64,000 nucleotides of DNA. Origin: Thiohalomonas sp041685045 (GTDB lineage: Bacteria; Pseudomonadota; Gammaproteobacteria; Thiohalomonadales; Thiohalomonadaceae). The stretch spans positions 1 to 64,000 of the forward strand of contig JAWLGP010000024.1 in assembly GCA_041685045.1 (NCBI GenBank). The letters run 5' to 3'. Below are positions 38,449 to 45,982 of the stretch, piece after piece. A program made the position numbers and the translations under genes. The first letter of the stretch is position 1; every line of letters starts with the position of its first letter. Below the pieces are notes generated by a model, which made no database searches, had not been told where the DNA came from, and was given only the letters and a program-made list of their open reading frames with translations.

Positions 38449-38476
38449 GGCGCGGCTCTCTACCGCGCCGCTTTTT
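38449..38476 (+). terminator. Intrinsic terminator after the toxin-antitoxin pair
   Basis: GGCGCGG (38449-38455) and CCGCGCC (38463-38469) form a 7-bp stem with a 7-base loop, followed by GCTTTTTT. It lies about 12 bases after the antitoxin stop. Confidence 0.85.
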
Positions 38477-38744
38477 TCAACCATCGGCTCCAGCGTCAGA
38501 CTGGTGGTCAGGCCGCTGCCGCTGAGCCGGTGCTCGGAGGTGTCCCTGCGGGTGCTGACCTACCCGAAATCCCGCCTTGGTGATGCCGAGCGGGAAGAGT
38601 TATTGGGTGGTTTCCTTCCCTTCGCCGAGCGGGTCGGGTCAGGCACGTCTTCCAGGGCCGTTTCAAAGGGTTCCGCGCCCCAGCAAATCCTGCGCGGCAC
38701 GTTTACTCCTCCGCTTTCTTCTTTTTTTGGCGTTGAATCCTTTT
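38477..38744. other. Intergenic stretch, possibly more adhesin debris
   Basis: No intact gene. On the minus strand, about 38477-38565 reads VSTRRDTSEHRLSGSGLTTS and continues LTLEPMVEKSG without a start. The style resembles repeat adhesins, and the stretch lies on the same strand and upstream side as the fragment at 37095-37605. If it is part of the same gene, the toxin-antitoxin pair separates two of its pieces. The similarity is too short to be sure. Confidence 0.3.
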
Positions 38745-40259
38745 TCAACTCACGCTCAATTCGAATTTTGCCGCTTTCAAGAGCTCTGCTTCCACAGCTA
38801 AATCGGCGCGGGTTAGCGGATGTTCATCCAGCCAGTTGTCCGGGAAGTTGATGGCGATCGCCTTTCCCTTGGCGGTGACCTGTACCGGCGGCAGCGAGAC
38901 GTCGCTGCGCCCGCGGTGCAGTGACACGGCCAGGCGCAACAGCACCGTCAGTCGCGACAGGCGCTGGGACTCGGCTTTGGTTCGCTCCTTGAGCTGGGCG
39001 ATCGGGAACTTGCGACGTTGACCGCGCACCAGCAGGGCCAGCCGCTGCTGCTCCTCCCGGGAAAAGCCGGGCATATCGGAATTTTCCAGCAGGTAGGCGG
39101 CGTGTTTGTGGTGGGAGTTGTGCGCCACCGCCAGGCCGAGTTCGTGCAGCTTGGCGGCCCAACTGAGCAGATGAGCCGCCTCCTCATCGCGCAGGGCCCA
39201 CGATTCGGCCACCTGGTGAAACAGCTCCAGGGCGGTCGTCTCGACCCGCTGCGCCTGGGCGGCATCGATGCCGTAGCGGCCGGCCATGGCGGTGATGGTG
39301 CGGCCGCGGACATCCTCGTGGCGAATGCGCCCGACCAGGTCGTACAACACCCCCTCGCGCAGGGCCCAGTCGGAGACCTGCATCCGTTCGATGCCCAGGG
39401 CCTCGAACAGCGCCAGCAGCACCGCGACACCACCGGCGAGCACCGGTCGGCGCTCCTCCTTGAGGCCGCGCAGGTCGACCCGCTCGACATGCCCGGCCGC
39501 CACGATTGCCTCGTGCAGCCGGCTCAGCCCCTCCAGGGTGATCCCCCCCTGGGACCAGCCCATCTCCTCGACCACCTGCCGCACCGCCTTGACCGTGCCG
39601 GAGGCACCGACCACATCACCCCAGCCGATATTCCGGTACTCCCGCTCCACCGGTTCGAGCTCGAGACGCGCGGCCAGGATCGCGTTGCGCATGGCCGCGT
39701 CGGTGACCTCCCCGTCGGGGAAATACCGCTGACTGAAACTGACGCAGCCCATGTAGAGGCTCTCCCGGTGTAGCGCCTCGAAGCGCCTGCCGATGATCAC
39801 CTCGGTGCTACCGCCGCCGATGTCGATGACCAGGTGGTTGTCCTCGGATTCGGGCAGGCTGTGGGAGACGCCGAGATAGATCAGCCGCGCCTCCTCCCGA
39901 CCGGCGATCACCTCCACCGGCTGACCGAGCGCCTCACCTGCCGCGGCGATGAAGCGGTGCGCGTTGCGGGCCCGGCGCAGGGTGTTGGTTCCGACCACCC
40001 GGACGCTGCCCTCCGGCATAGCGCGGAGTCGCTGGCCAAACCGGCGCAGGCAGTCGAGGGCCACCTCGATGGCGCCCTCGCTCAGGTTGCCCTGCCCGTC
40101 CAGGCCCGCCGCCAGACGCACGGTCTCCCGCAGACGGTCGACAATCCGCAGGTGACCGCCATCGGCCTGGGCCACGATCATATGGAAGCTGTTCGACCCC
40201 AGGTCGACCGCCGCCACCGTTTGCGGGTGCGCCTCCGCCGCTTGCGACTCGCCGCTCAT
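38745..40259 (-). CDS. ppx: Exopolyphosphatase (Ppx/GppA family)
   Basis: A 504-residue enzyme releasing phosphate from polyphosphate ends, close in length to E. coli Ppx. The acetate/sugar kinase fold motifs are present: AAVDLGSNSFHMIVAQ, VVGTNTLRRARN, VIDIGGGSTEVIIG, and VVGASGTVKAVRQ. The C-terminal helical region has an HD-like motif (WAAKLHELGLAVAHNSHHKH). GppA (pppGpp hydrolase) shares these motifs; the 504-residue length including the C-terminal domain fits either. sixA follows upstream on the same strand after 53 bases. Confidence 0.9.
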   Translation of the reverse strand: MSGESQAAEAHPQTVAAVDLGSNSFHMIVAQADGGHLRIVDRLRETVRLAAGLDGQGNLSEGAIEVALDCLRRFGQRLRAMPEGSVRVVGTNTLRRARNAHRFIAAAGEALGQPVEVIAGREEARLIYLGVSHSLPESEDNHLVIDIGGGSTEVIIGRRFEALHRESLYMGCVSFSQRYFPDGEVTDAAMRNAILAARLELEPVEREYRNIGWGDVVGASGTVKAVRQVVEEMGWSQGGITLEGLSRLHEAIVAAGHVERVDLRGLKEERRPVLAGGVAVLLALFEALGIERMQVSDWALREGVLYDLVGRIRHEDVRGRTITAMAGRYGIDAAQAQRVETTALELFHQVAESWALRDEEAAHLLSWAAKLHELGLAVAHNSHHKHAAYLLENSDMPGFSREEQQRLALLVRGQRRKFPIAQLKERTKAESQRLSRLTVLLRLAVSLHRGRSDVSLPPVQVTAKGKAIAINFPDNWLDEHPLTRADLAVEAELLKAAKFELSVS

Positions 40260-40312
40260 GTTGTCTCCCGTTGGATGAAGCCGTTTCCGAAACCCGCTCG
40301 CTTGTACAGACC

Positions 40313-40819
40313 CTACCGGGTGCCGTCAATGCGGCGCAACTGCGTAGAGGTGAGCAGCCACTTCAGTCGCGCCGCACCGGCCGGCGGTCGATCCGTGAAT
40401 TCCAGGCAACAGACAGCCCCTTTTTTCAGGGGCAGGAAATCGGCTTCACCGCCGGTCAGCAAGAGGGCGGCCAGTCGTCCAAGGTCCGGCTCGTGGCCGA
40501 CCAATGCGACGCGCCCTTCCTGCTGCCGACAGAGCCAGGCGACGACTTCGCTGACATCGCCCGCGGGTGCGAGTGCCGGCACGATGACGGGCACCACCGC
40601 AAACGTTTCTGCCAGGATCTCCGCGGTCTGCCGGGCCCGGTCGTAAGGACTGCTGGCGAGCACGTCCAGGCTATCGACCAGCGCCCGCAGCCCCCGTGCC
40701 CCCTGTCGCATGCGGCGGCGCCCTTTTTGGGTGAGGGGGCGGAGCGCATCCGGGTTCCCGGTTTTGCCGAACAGGTCACGCTTTTCGGCACAGGCGTGGC
40801 GGACGATTAGTAGCTGCAT
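40313..40819 (-). CDS. sixA: Phosphohistidine phosphatase SixA
   Basis: A 168-residue histidine phosphatase. LLIVRHACAEKRD holds the catalytic RH motif, RPLTQKGRRRM follows, then SSPYDRARQTAEIL, the second catalytic His in LVGHEPDLGRL, and GAVCCLEF. SixA removes phosphate from histidine of phosphotransfer proteins (ArcB, or NPr in the nitrogen PTS in E. coli). It is just upstream of ppx on the same strand; a shared transcript is likely but a functional link is not known. Confidence 0.9.
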   Translation of the reverse strand: MQLLIVRHACAEKRDLFGKTGNPDALRPLTQKGRRRMRQGARGLRALVDSLDVLASSPYDRARQTAEILAETFAVVPVIVPALAPAGDVSEVVAWLCRQQEGRVALVGHEPDLGRLAALLLTGGEADFLPLKKGAVCCLEFTDRPPAGAARLKWLLTSTQLRRIDGTR

Positions 40820-40947
40820 GGTGGCCTCCGACCGTCATTGTACCGGAACGGTTATCCCGCCATAATTACAATGTTTTTCACGGCACAGAGGGGGCTCTGG
40901 GCATTAAGCCGCATGCCGTGAAGAAGCAAAACTAAAGGGGATTAGGC

Positions 40948-41379
40948 ATGTCGATTATTACGTGGAGCGACGAGTACAGCGTCGAAATTCAGGAGATAGA
41001 CGAGCAGCACAAGAAGCTCATCTTCATCATCAACAAACTCTACAACGCGCTTGCCGCCAAGAAGGAACGAGCCAAAGTTTCAGCCGTGCTGGCGGAGTTG
41101 GTGGAGTACACCAAAGTCCACTTCGCGGTGGAAGAGACACTGATGCGCATCTTCCATTACGAAGATTACGATGCGCACAAGGCGATACACGACCGCATCG
41201 TCGACCGGGTGCTGGAGTTCCAGCGCAAGTTCGAGGCCGGCAATGACGAAGTGGGCATGGAACTGCTGATGTTCCTCAAGGAGTGGCTGTTCGACCATAT
41301 CAAGAAGGTGGACACCGCCTACTCCAAGCACTTCCAAAAACACGGCGTCAAGCGCACCTGGCTGCGCAAGTTCTGGTAG
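40948..41379 (+). CDS. Bacteriohemerythrin
   Basis: A 143-residue four-helix oxygen-binding protein. All diiron ligands are present in the standard pattern: H21, H58, E62, H77, H81, H117 and D122 (in EIDEQHKKL, HFAVEETLM, DAHKAIHDR and LFDHIKKVD). Such proteins bind oxygen reversibly and serve in oxygen sensing, storage or delivery in microaerophiles. The ribosome-binding site AAAGGGGAT is good. The FlhG-like ATPase begins 140 bases later on the same strand. Confidence 0.95.
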   Translation: MSIITWSDEYSVEIQEIDEQHKKLIFIINKLYNALAAKKERAKVSAVLAELVEYTKVHFAVEETLMRIFHYEDYDAHKAIHDRIVDRVLEFQRKFEAGNDEVGMELLMFLKEWLFDHIKKVDTAYSKHFQKHGVKRTWLRKFW

Positions 41380-41519
41380 TCTCCCGGGGGCCCGCTACTG
41401 CGGGCCCCCATTTCCACCGGTTGATTCGCCTGTTCCTCCGACATTTCCCAGGTACCGACCGCCTCGCCTGCGCTATCATACGACCACTGTCCAGTTGAAG
41501 TCGGAATGAAACGTCCCCA

Positions 41520-42365
41520 ATGACCGACAGCCCGCGGGATACCGTTCAGCAACCCCGGACCATCGCCGTCACCTCTGGAAAAGGCGGGGTCGGCAAGACC
41601 AACATTTCCGTCAATCTCGCCATCGCCCTCGCCCAAATGGGACGTCGCGTAATCCTGTGGGACATGGACCTGGGGCTGGCCAATGTCGACGTCATTCTCA
41701 ATTTGCGGGTGCGGACCGATCTCTCCGACGTGCTGACCGGCAAGCAGTCGCTGCAGGAGATCATGGTCGAGGGACCGGCAGGTATTCGGGTCGTGCCTGG
41801 CGCCTCCGGTGACGAACGACTGGCCAACCTGGATGACCGGGCGGCCAAGGCACTGCTGAGAGGATTGGCGGTTCTCGCGCGCCAGGCCGACTACATCATC
41901 ATCGACACCGGTGCCGGCCTCTCTCGCAGCATCCTCCGCTTCGCCGCCGCCGCCGATGAGGTGCTGATGGTCACCACGCCGGAGCCGACGGCGATGCTGG
42001 ACGCCTACGCCACCATCAAGGTACTTGCCAGGGAGGCCCCGGACTGCGAGGTCCACCTGCTGGTGAACATGGCTCGCGATGTGCGTGAAGCGCGAAACAC
42101 CCTGTGGCGGATCAAGGCCAGCGCCGAAAACTTTATCGGTAGCCACCTGGAAGGGGATGGCTACATCCTCTTCGACCCGACCGTGGGGGATGCCGTGCGC
42201 CGACGCACGCCATTCCTGCTCTCCCATCCCCAATCCGTAGCGGCCCAGTCGATACGCACCATTGCGCAGCTGATCGACAAAACCCCCCCGGTGAACCTCG
42301 ATCACCGCCAGGAGGAGAGCGGCGGTTTCCTCAAGCGCCTGTTTCACCAAATCCGGCATCCCTGA
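41520..42365 (+). CDS. MinD/FlhG-like ParA ATPase
   Basis: A 281-residue P-loop ATPase with the deviant Walker A VTSGKGGVGKTNISVNLA (Asn after Thr, as in FlhG/FleN), switch DMDLGLANVDVILNL, IIIDTGAGLSRSILRFAAAA and TTPEPTAMLDAYATIK. The C-terminus ESGGFLKRLFHQIRHP looks like an amphipathic membrane-targeting helix. FlhG/FleN limits flagellar number and usually lies after flhF; here there is no flagellar gene nearby and the neighbour is a bacteriohemerythrin. It may be the flagellar regulator or a paralogue that places another structure. Confidence 0.85.
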   Translation: MTDSPRDTVQQPRTIAVTSGKGGVGKTNISVNLAIALAQMGRRVILWDMDLGLANVDVILNLRVRTDLSDVLTGKQSLQEIMVEGPAGIRVVPGASGDERLANLDDRAAKALLRGLAVLARQADYIIIDTGAGLSRSILRFAAAADEVLMVTTPEPTAMLDAYATIKVLAREAPDCEVHLLVNMARDVREARNTLWRIKASAENFIGSHLEGDGYILFDPTVGDAVRRRTPFLLSHPQSVAAQSIRTIAQLIDKTPPVNLDHRQEESGGFLKRLFHQIRHP

Positions 42366-42410
42366 CGCCCAGCCTCACCGGCAGCGAGTAGAGTTCGCTG
42401 TTCTCAAACC

Positions 42411-42473
42411 AGCAAATAGGCCTTCTCCTGTTAATCCTGAAAAATCCCGTTAATCCTGTTGAATGCCATCGTC
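42411..42473. repeat. CCTGTTAATCCTG-family intergenic repeat, site 1
   Basis: CCTGTTAATCCTG, AAAAAT, CCCGTTAATCCTG then TTGAATGCCATCGTC. The block from AGCAAAYAGG to CCATCGTC is nearly identical to 53869-53932, which shows the unit is longer than the core pair. It lies between convergent genes. Confidence 0.85.
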
Positions 42474-42515
42474 AGGTCGGCGTCTTGGCGAAAGGAGCGT
42501 TCTCAGGACCGGAAA

Positions 42516-42546
42516 ATAAAAAGGGGCCGGTCTTGCGACCGGCCCC
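42516..42546 (-). terminator. Intrinsic terminator after the peroxiredoxin gene
   Basis: GGGGCCGGTC-TTGC-GACCGGCCCC (42523-42546) forms a perfect 10-bp stem. On the minus strand it is followed by TTTTTATTTT. It lies 31 bases past the peroxiredoxin stop. Confidence 0.92.
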
Positions 42547-42576
42547 GCACTCGGGAAGCGACCGGAGTGTTACTGC

Positions 42577-43182
42577 TTACAGCGCCTTGGCTTCATCGGC
42601 CAGGTATTCGGCGACGCCTTGGGGCGTTGCCTTCATGCCCTTCTTGCCTTTCTGCCAGCCGGCGGGGCAGACCTCGCCGTGCTCTTCAGTGAACTGCAGG
42701 GCTTCAACCATGCGCAGCATCTCGTCGATGTTGCGGCCCAGCGGCAGGTTGTTGATCACCTGATGCTGCACCACACCGTCCTTGTCGATCAGGAACGAGC
42801 CGCGGAAGGCCACCGCACCATCCGGCGTCTCGACGTCGTAGGCCTTGGCAATGGCGTGGGTCATGTCGGCCACCAGCGGGTAGCCGACCTGGCCGATACC
42901 GCCGTTCTCGACCGGGGTGTTACGCCAGGCGTTATGGGTGTAGTGGGAGTCGATGGAGACACCGATCACCTCGACGTTGTGCTTCTTGAACTCTTCCAGA
43001 CGGTGATCGAAGGCGATCAGCTCGGACGGGCACACGAAGGTGAAATCGAGCGGGTAGAAGAACACCACCGCATACTTGCCGGCGACGTGCTCGGAAAACT
43101 TGAAATTGCCGACGATGGTGCCGTCGCCCATCACGGCCGGAGCGGTGAAATCGGGAGCCTTGCGGCCGACCAGAACGCCCAT
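42577..43182 (-). CDS. Typical 2-Cys peroxiredoxin (AhpC/Prx1 type)
   Basis: A 201-residue thiol peroxidase. The peroxidatic Cys51 lies in FFYPLDFTFVCPSEL and the resolving Cys172 in EVCPAGWQKG, both in their family positions. Catalytic Pro/Thr/Arg context is normal (RGSFLIDKDGVVQH). It reduces hydrogen peroxide and alkyl hydroperoxides in the cytoplasm. The C-terminal GVAEYLADEAKAL tail could allow overoxidation sensitivity. It is a single gene with a strong terminator. Confidence 0.95.
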   Translation of the reverse strand: MGVLVGRKAPDFTAPAVMGDGTIVGNFKFSEHVAGKYAVVFFYPLDFTFVCPSELIAFDHRLEEFKKHNVEVIGVSIDSHYTHNAWRNTPVENGGIGQVGYPLVADMTHAIAKAYDVETPDGAVAFRGSFLIDKDGVVQHQVINNLPLGRNIDEMLRMVEALQFTEEHGEVCPAGWQKGKKGMKATPQGVAEYLADEAKAL

Positions 43183-43368
43183 GCTGCTACCTCCTTAGAA
43201 AATGGTTGTTTTGTGCGGTTAATATTGGAATTGCTCTAAATTCTAGACACGAATGCTAAGGCATGTCGCCCGCAGGGTCAACCAAGGGAGGCGACCTCGT
43301 GAACAGAGTGGAAATAGGGGGCGGGGAGACAAATTTCAAGCCGCCGCCGTAACGGCTGCTGTCGTAAA

Positions 43369-43394
43369 ACACAAGCCCCGAACGGGGCTTGTGT
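43369..43394 (-). terminator. Hairpin terminator after the cold-shock gene
   Basis: ACACAAGCCCCG (43369-43380) and CGGGGCTTGTGT (43383-43394) form a perfect 12-bp stem with a 2-base centre, followed on the minus strand by TTTACGAC. It begins 9 bases past the stop. The T-run is short. Confidence 0.75.
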
Positions 43395-43403
43395 TGGAGG
43401 GAG

Positions 43404-43610
43404 TTAGTTGATGATGGCGACCTGCGACGCCTGCAGGCCCTTCGGTCCATGCTCGACCTCGAAATTGACGGTCTGGCCTTCCGCCAACGTCCGGAATCCA
43501 TTGCCATGAATGGCGGAGTAATGCACGAAGACGTCTTCACCCCCTTCCTGGGGGGAAATAAACCCGTAGCCCTTGGCTTCATTGAACCACTTAACCGTTC
43601 CAGTGCGCAT
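43404..43610 (-). CDS. Cold-shock domain protein (Csp family)
   Basis: A 68-residue OB-fold protein: TGTVKWFNEAKGYGFISPQEG holds the RNP-1-type KGYGFI, DVFVHYSAI the RNP-2-type VFVHY, followed by LAEGQTVNFEVEHGPKGLQA. It is normal in length and sequence for CspA-like single-stranded nucleic-acid chaperones. The ATG at 43610 gives the standard start; a longer in-frame reading reaching 43925 is untranslated leader, which is often long in csp genes. Confidence 0.95.
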   Translation of the reverse strand: MRTGTVKWFNEAKGYGFISPQEGGEDVFVHYSAIHGNGFRTLAEGQTVNFEVEHGPKGLQASQVAIIN

Positions 43611-43868
43611 GAATAACAAACCTCTACCGATGTTGATCGAAATGGGCGGACAGGAGGCAGATACCTCAGTACAGCCCTTGTCCGTCACTGACGAAAGTCG
43701 GGATTGCCGAAGCATTGGCCATCGATGACCGCTGCAATGCTCAGTATAGACAGAGGGTCCCCACTCGCCAGACTCCGACCGACGTCGCAGAGCCGTGACA
43801 GCAGCGTGGACAGGGAGGTCACAGCTCAATAAGATGCATCCCATGTGCCAGCGGATTGCACCACGATC

Positions 43869-44072
43869 ATGAACGAGCCCGACGAGGCCGTGCGCCAACG
43901 GCTTGCCGAACTTCGACAGGAACACAGCGACCTGGATGCGGCAATCAACGCCATGCAGGCCAATCCCTATATCGACCAGCTGGCGCTGCGACGTTTGAAG
44001 AAACGCAAGCTGCTGCTGAAGGACGTCATCGCCAAACTACAAAGCCGGCTGATCCCGGACCTCAACGCCTAG
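43869..44072 (+). CDS. YdcH/DUF465 family small protein
   Basis: A 67-residue coiled-coil protein with the family pattern RLAELRQEHSDLDAAINAM and DQLALRRLKKRKLLLKDVIAKL. Function is unknown; relatives are common in Proteobacteria. No good ribosome-binding site precedes the ATG at 43869; an upstream GTG at 43845 is possible. A repeat pair follows the gene. Confidence 0.85.
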   Translation: MNEPDEAVRQRLAELRQEHSDLDAAINAMQANPYIDQLALRRLKKRKLLLKDVIAKLQSRLIPDLNA

Positions 44073-44083
44073 CCTGAGCAATT

Positions 44084-44230
44084 TCACAGGATTAACAGGA
44101 TTTTTCAGGATGAACAGGAAAAGGCTGTTTTACTGCGTTTGAGGGACGACAAATTTCTGCTCGAAGGCACCTGTTCTTGCCTCTATTCCATCCTGTTAAT
44201 CCTGAAAAAATCCTGTTAATCCTGTTGAAT
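44084..44230. repeat. CCTGTTAATCCTG-family paired repeat, site 2
   Basis: The left arm CAGGATTAACAGG-ATTTTT-CAGGATGAACAGG (from about 44087) and the right arm CCTGTTAATCCTG-AAAAAAT-CCTGTTAATCCTG (to about 44225) are inverted relative to each other around an 80-90-base centre with TTCTTGCCTCTATTCC. The layout is the same at 57871-58018. Confidence 0.88.
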
Positions 44231-44253
44231 TCGCGAGCCGGTCGCCCGCTGCC

Positions 44254-45060
44254 TTACAGGCTCTGCGCCTCCGCCAGCAGGCGGGCAATGACGGCCCCGT
44301 CGCCGGCCGCGAGTCCGTGGCCTCGCCCGGCCACCAGGGTCCGCGCCCGGCCGTAAAGGGCCACCACCCCATTCAGGTCCTGACTCGCCGGCGGCACCAC
44401 GCCATCATCACCCCTTACCACCGATATATAACGGGCGGGTGGATGCGGCTGTCGATTCAGCCAGAACAGCGCCCGCCCCGCCCCTTCCGGCATCAGATCA
44501 CGGAACAGTCCCTGGGAGTGATTCAGCTCCTCCATTCCCATCATGGGTGCGAACAGTGCCAGCGGCGTGTCGCCGGCCATCGCCCCGTAGCTGGCCATTT
44601 CGGTGCCGCCGTGGGGACTGGCCACGGTGATCAGGCCCACGATGCCGCTGTCCGGCCGTTCCACCATCAACCAGCGCGCCACCACACCACCGGCCGAGTG
44701 GCCCACCAACCACAGGGACTCGTCCGGCCAGGCGCTTCGCACCGTGCTGACGTAGTCGTGCAGAATGCGGGCCTGCACCGCCAGCGGCGCAGTCGCCGGC
44801 AGGCCGACCGTGAGAAACCGTTTGGGCCCGCTACCGACCTGTGGACCCATGATGCCGTTCGGCGTCCACTGCAGGTGTCCGCCGTCGTGCCAGCCGGACT
44901 GGGCCAACACCGCCGCCGCCCCGCTCTCCCGCCAGGCATCGACACCGCTCAAGTATCCCGGCAGCAGAAGGGCGACCTCGGCCCGCACCGCCCCGCCCCA
45001 AAGCAAGAGCGAAATGGCCACCACGCCTCGCAATATACAGATGACCGATCGTTGATTCAT
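44254..45060 (-). CDS. Exported alpha/beta-hydrolase (lipase-like)
   Basis: A 268-residue protein with an N-terminal signal peptide (VICILRGVVAISLLLWGGAVRA) and a lipase nucleophile elbow LVGHSAGGVVARW (Ser122). Acid and base candidates are VRGDDGVVPP and GRGHGLAAGDG. HGGTEMASYGAMAG follows the elbow, as in secreted triacylglycerol lipase or PGAP1-like esterases. Substrate is unknown; the location is periplasmic or outside. It is divergent from the SDR gene, with 74 bases between. Confidence 0.85.
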   Translation of the reverse strand: MNQRSVICILRGVVAISLLLWGGAVRAEVALLLPGYLSGVDAWRESGAAAVLAQSGWHDGGHLQWTPNGIMGPQVGSGPKRFLTVGLPATAPLAVQARILHDYVSTVRSAWPDESLWLVGHSAGGVVARWLMVERPDSGIVGLITVASPHGGTEMASYGAMAGDTPLALFAPMMGMEELNHSQGLFRDLMPEGAGRALFWLNRQPHPPARYISVVRGDDGVVPPASQDLNGVVALYGRARTLVAGRGHGLAAGDGAVIARLLAEAQSL

Positions 45061-45134
45061 GGTATTCCCCTCTCACATCAATCATGTCCTCGCCCGCTTG
45101 TTATAGTTGAAAAAGCGGACAAAGAGGAGCGCTC

Positions 45135-45896
45135 ATGATGCAACACACCCGCACCGCGATCGTCACCGGCGGCGCACAGGGGATCGGCAAGGCGACGGTG
45201 ATGCGGCTGCTGACAGAGGGTTGGCAGGTGGTCATGGCCGACGTCGACGCCGAGGCCGTGGCGGACGCCGCGGCGGAACTCCAGCCGTCGGACCGGTTGC
45301 TTGGCATCACCTGCGACGTCGGCCGGGAAGCCGAGGTGGAGTCCCTGATCGCCCAGGCGGTGTCCCGCTTCGGAGGGCTCGACCTGCTGGTCAACAACGC
45401 GGCGATCCTGCGTAACGGACCGCTGTCGACCTTGAGCCTGGAGGACTGGAACGCGGTGTTGGCCGTCAACCTGACCGGACCGTTTCTGTGCAGCAAACAC
45501 GCCGCTCCTCACCTGGGGGCGACCGGCGGCAGCATCGTCAACATCGGATCGACCCGGGCGTTGATGTCCGAGCCCGACACGGAGGCCTACTCCGCCTCGA
45601 AGGGAGGGGTTGCGGCGTTGACCCACGCCCTGGCGATGAGCCTCGGTCCGCAGGTGCGGGTCAACTGCATCAGCCCTGGTTGGATCGAGGTGAGCGCCTG
45701 GAAAAAACGCTCGGCACGTCAGGTCCCCGGCTTGAGCGAGGCTGATCATGCCCAGCACCCCGTCGGGCGAGTGGGCCGGCCGGAAGACGTGGCGGCCCTG
45801 GTGGCTTATCTCGCCTCGTCGGATGCGGGTTTTATCACCGGCCAGAACCTGGTGGTGGACGGCGGGATGACGCGCAAGATGCTCTATGTGGAGTGA
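45135..45896 (+). CDS. Short-chain dehydrogenase/reductase
   Basis: A 253-residue classical SDR: nucleotide loop VTGGAQGIGKATVMRL, acidic D after strand 2 (VVMADVDAEA, suggesting NAD preference), LLVNNAAILRNG, active-site Ser in NIGSTRAL and YSASKGG with the catalytic Tyr and Lys. The C-terminal TGQNLVVDGGMTRKM is the usual ending. The substrate cannot be named. It starts behind AAAGAGGAGCG. No partner gene is adjacent on this strand. Confidence 0.92.
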   Translation: MMQHTRTAIVTGGAQGIGKATVMRLLTEGWQVVMADVDAEAVADAAAELQPSDRLLGITCDVGREAEVESLIAQAVSRFGGLDLLVNNAAILRNGPLSTLSLEDWNAVLAVNLTGPFLCSKHAAPHLGATGGSIVNIGSTRALMSEPDTEAYSASKGGVAALTHALAMSLGPQVRVNCISPGWIEVSAWKKRSARQVPGLSEADHAQHPVGRVGRPEDVAALVAYLASSDAGFITGQNLVVDGGMTRKMLYVE

Positions 45897-45982
45897 CGGG
45901 CGGCCATTTGCAGCCGGGTTGCAAAAAGGTCATGCCACCGCGCCACGTTCAAACCCAAGCGATGCCGGTATGGTTGCCGTGG

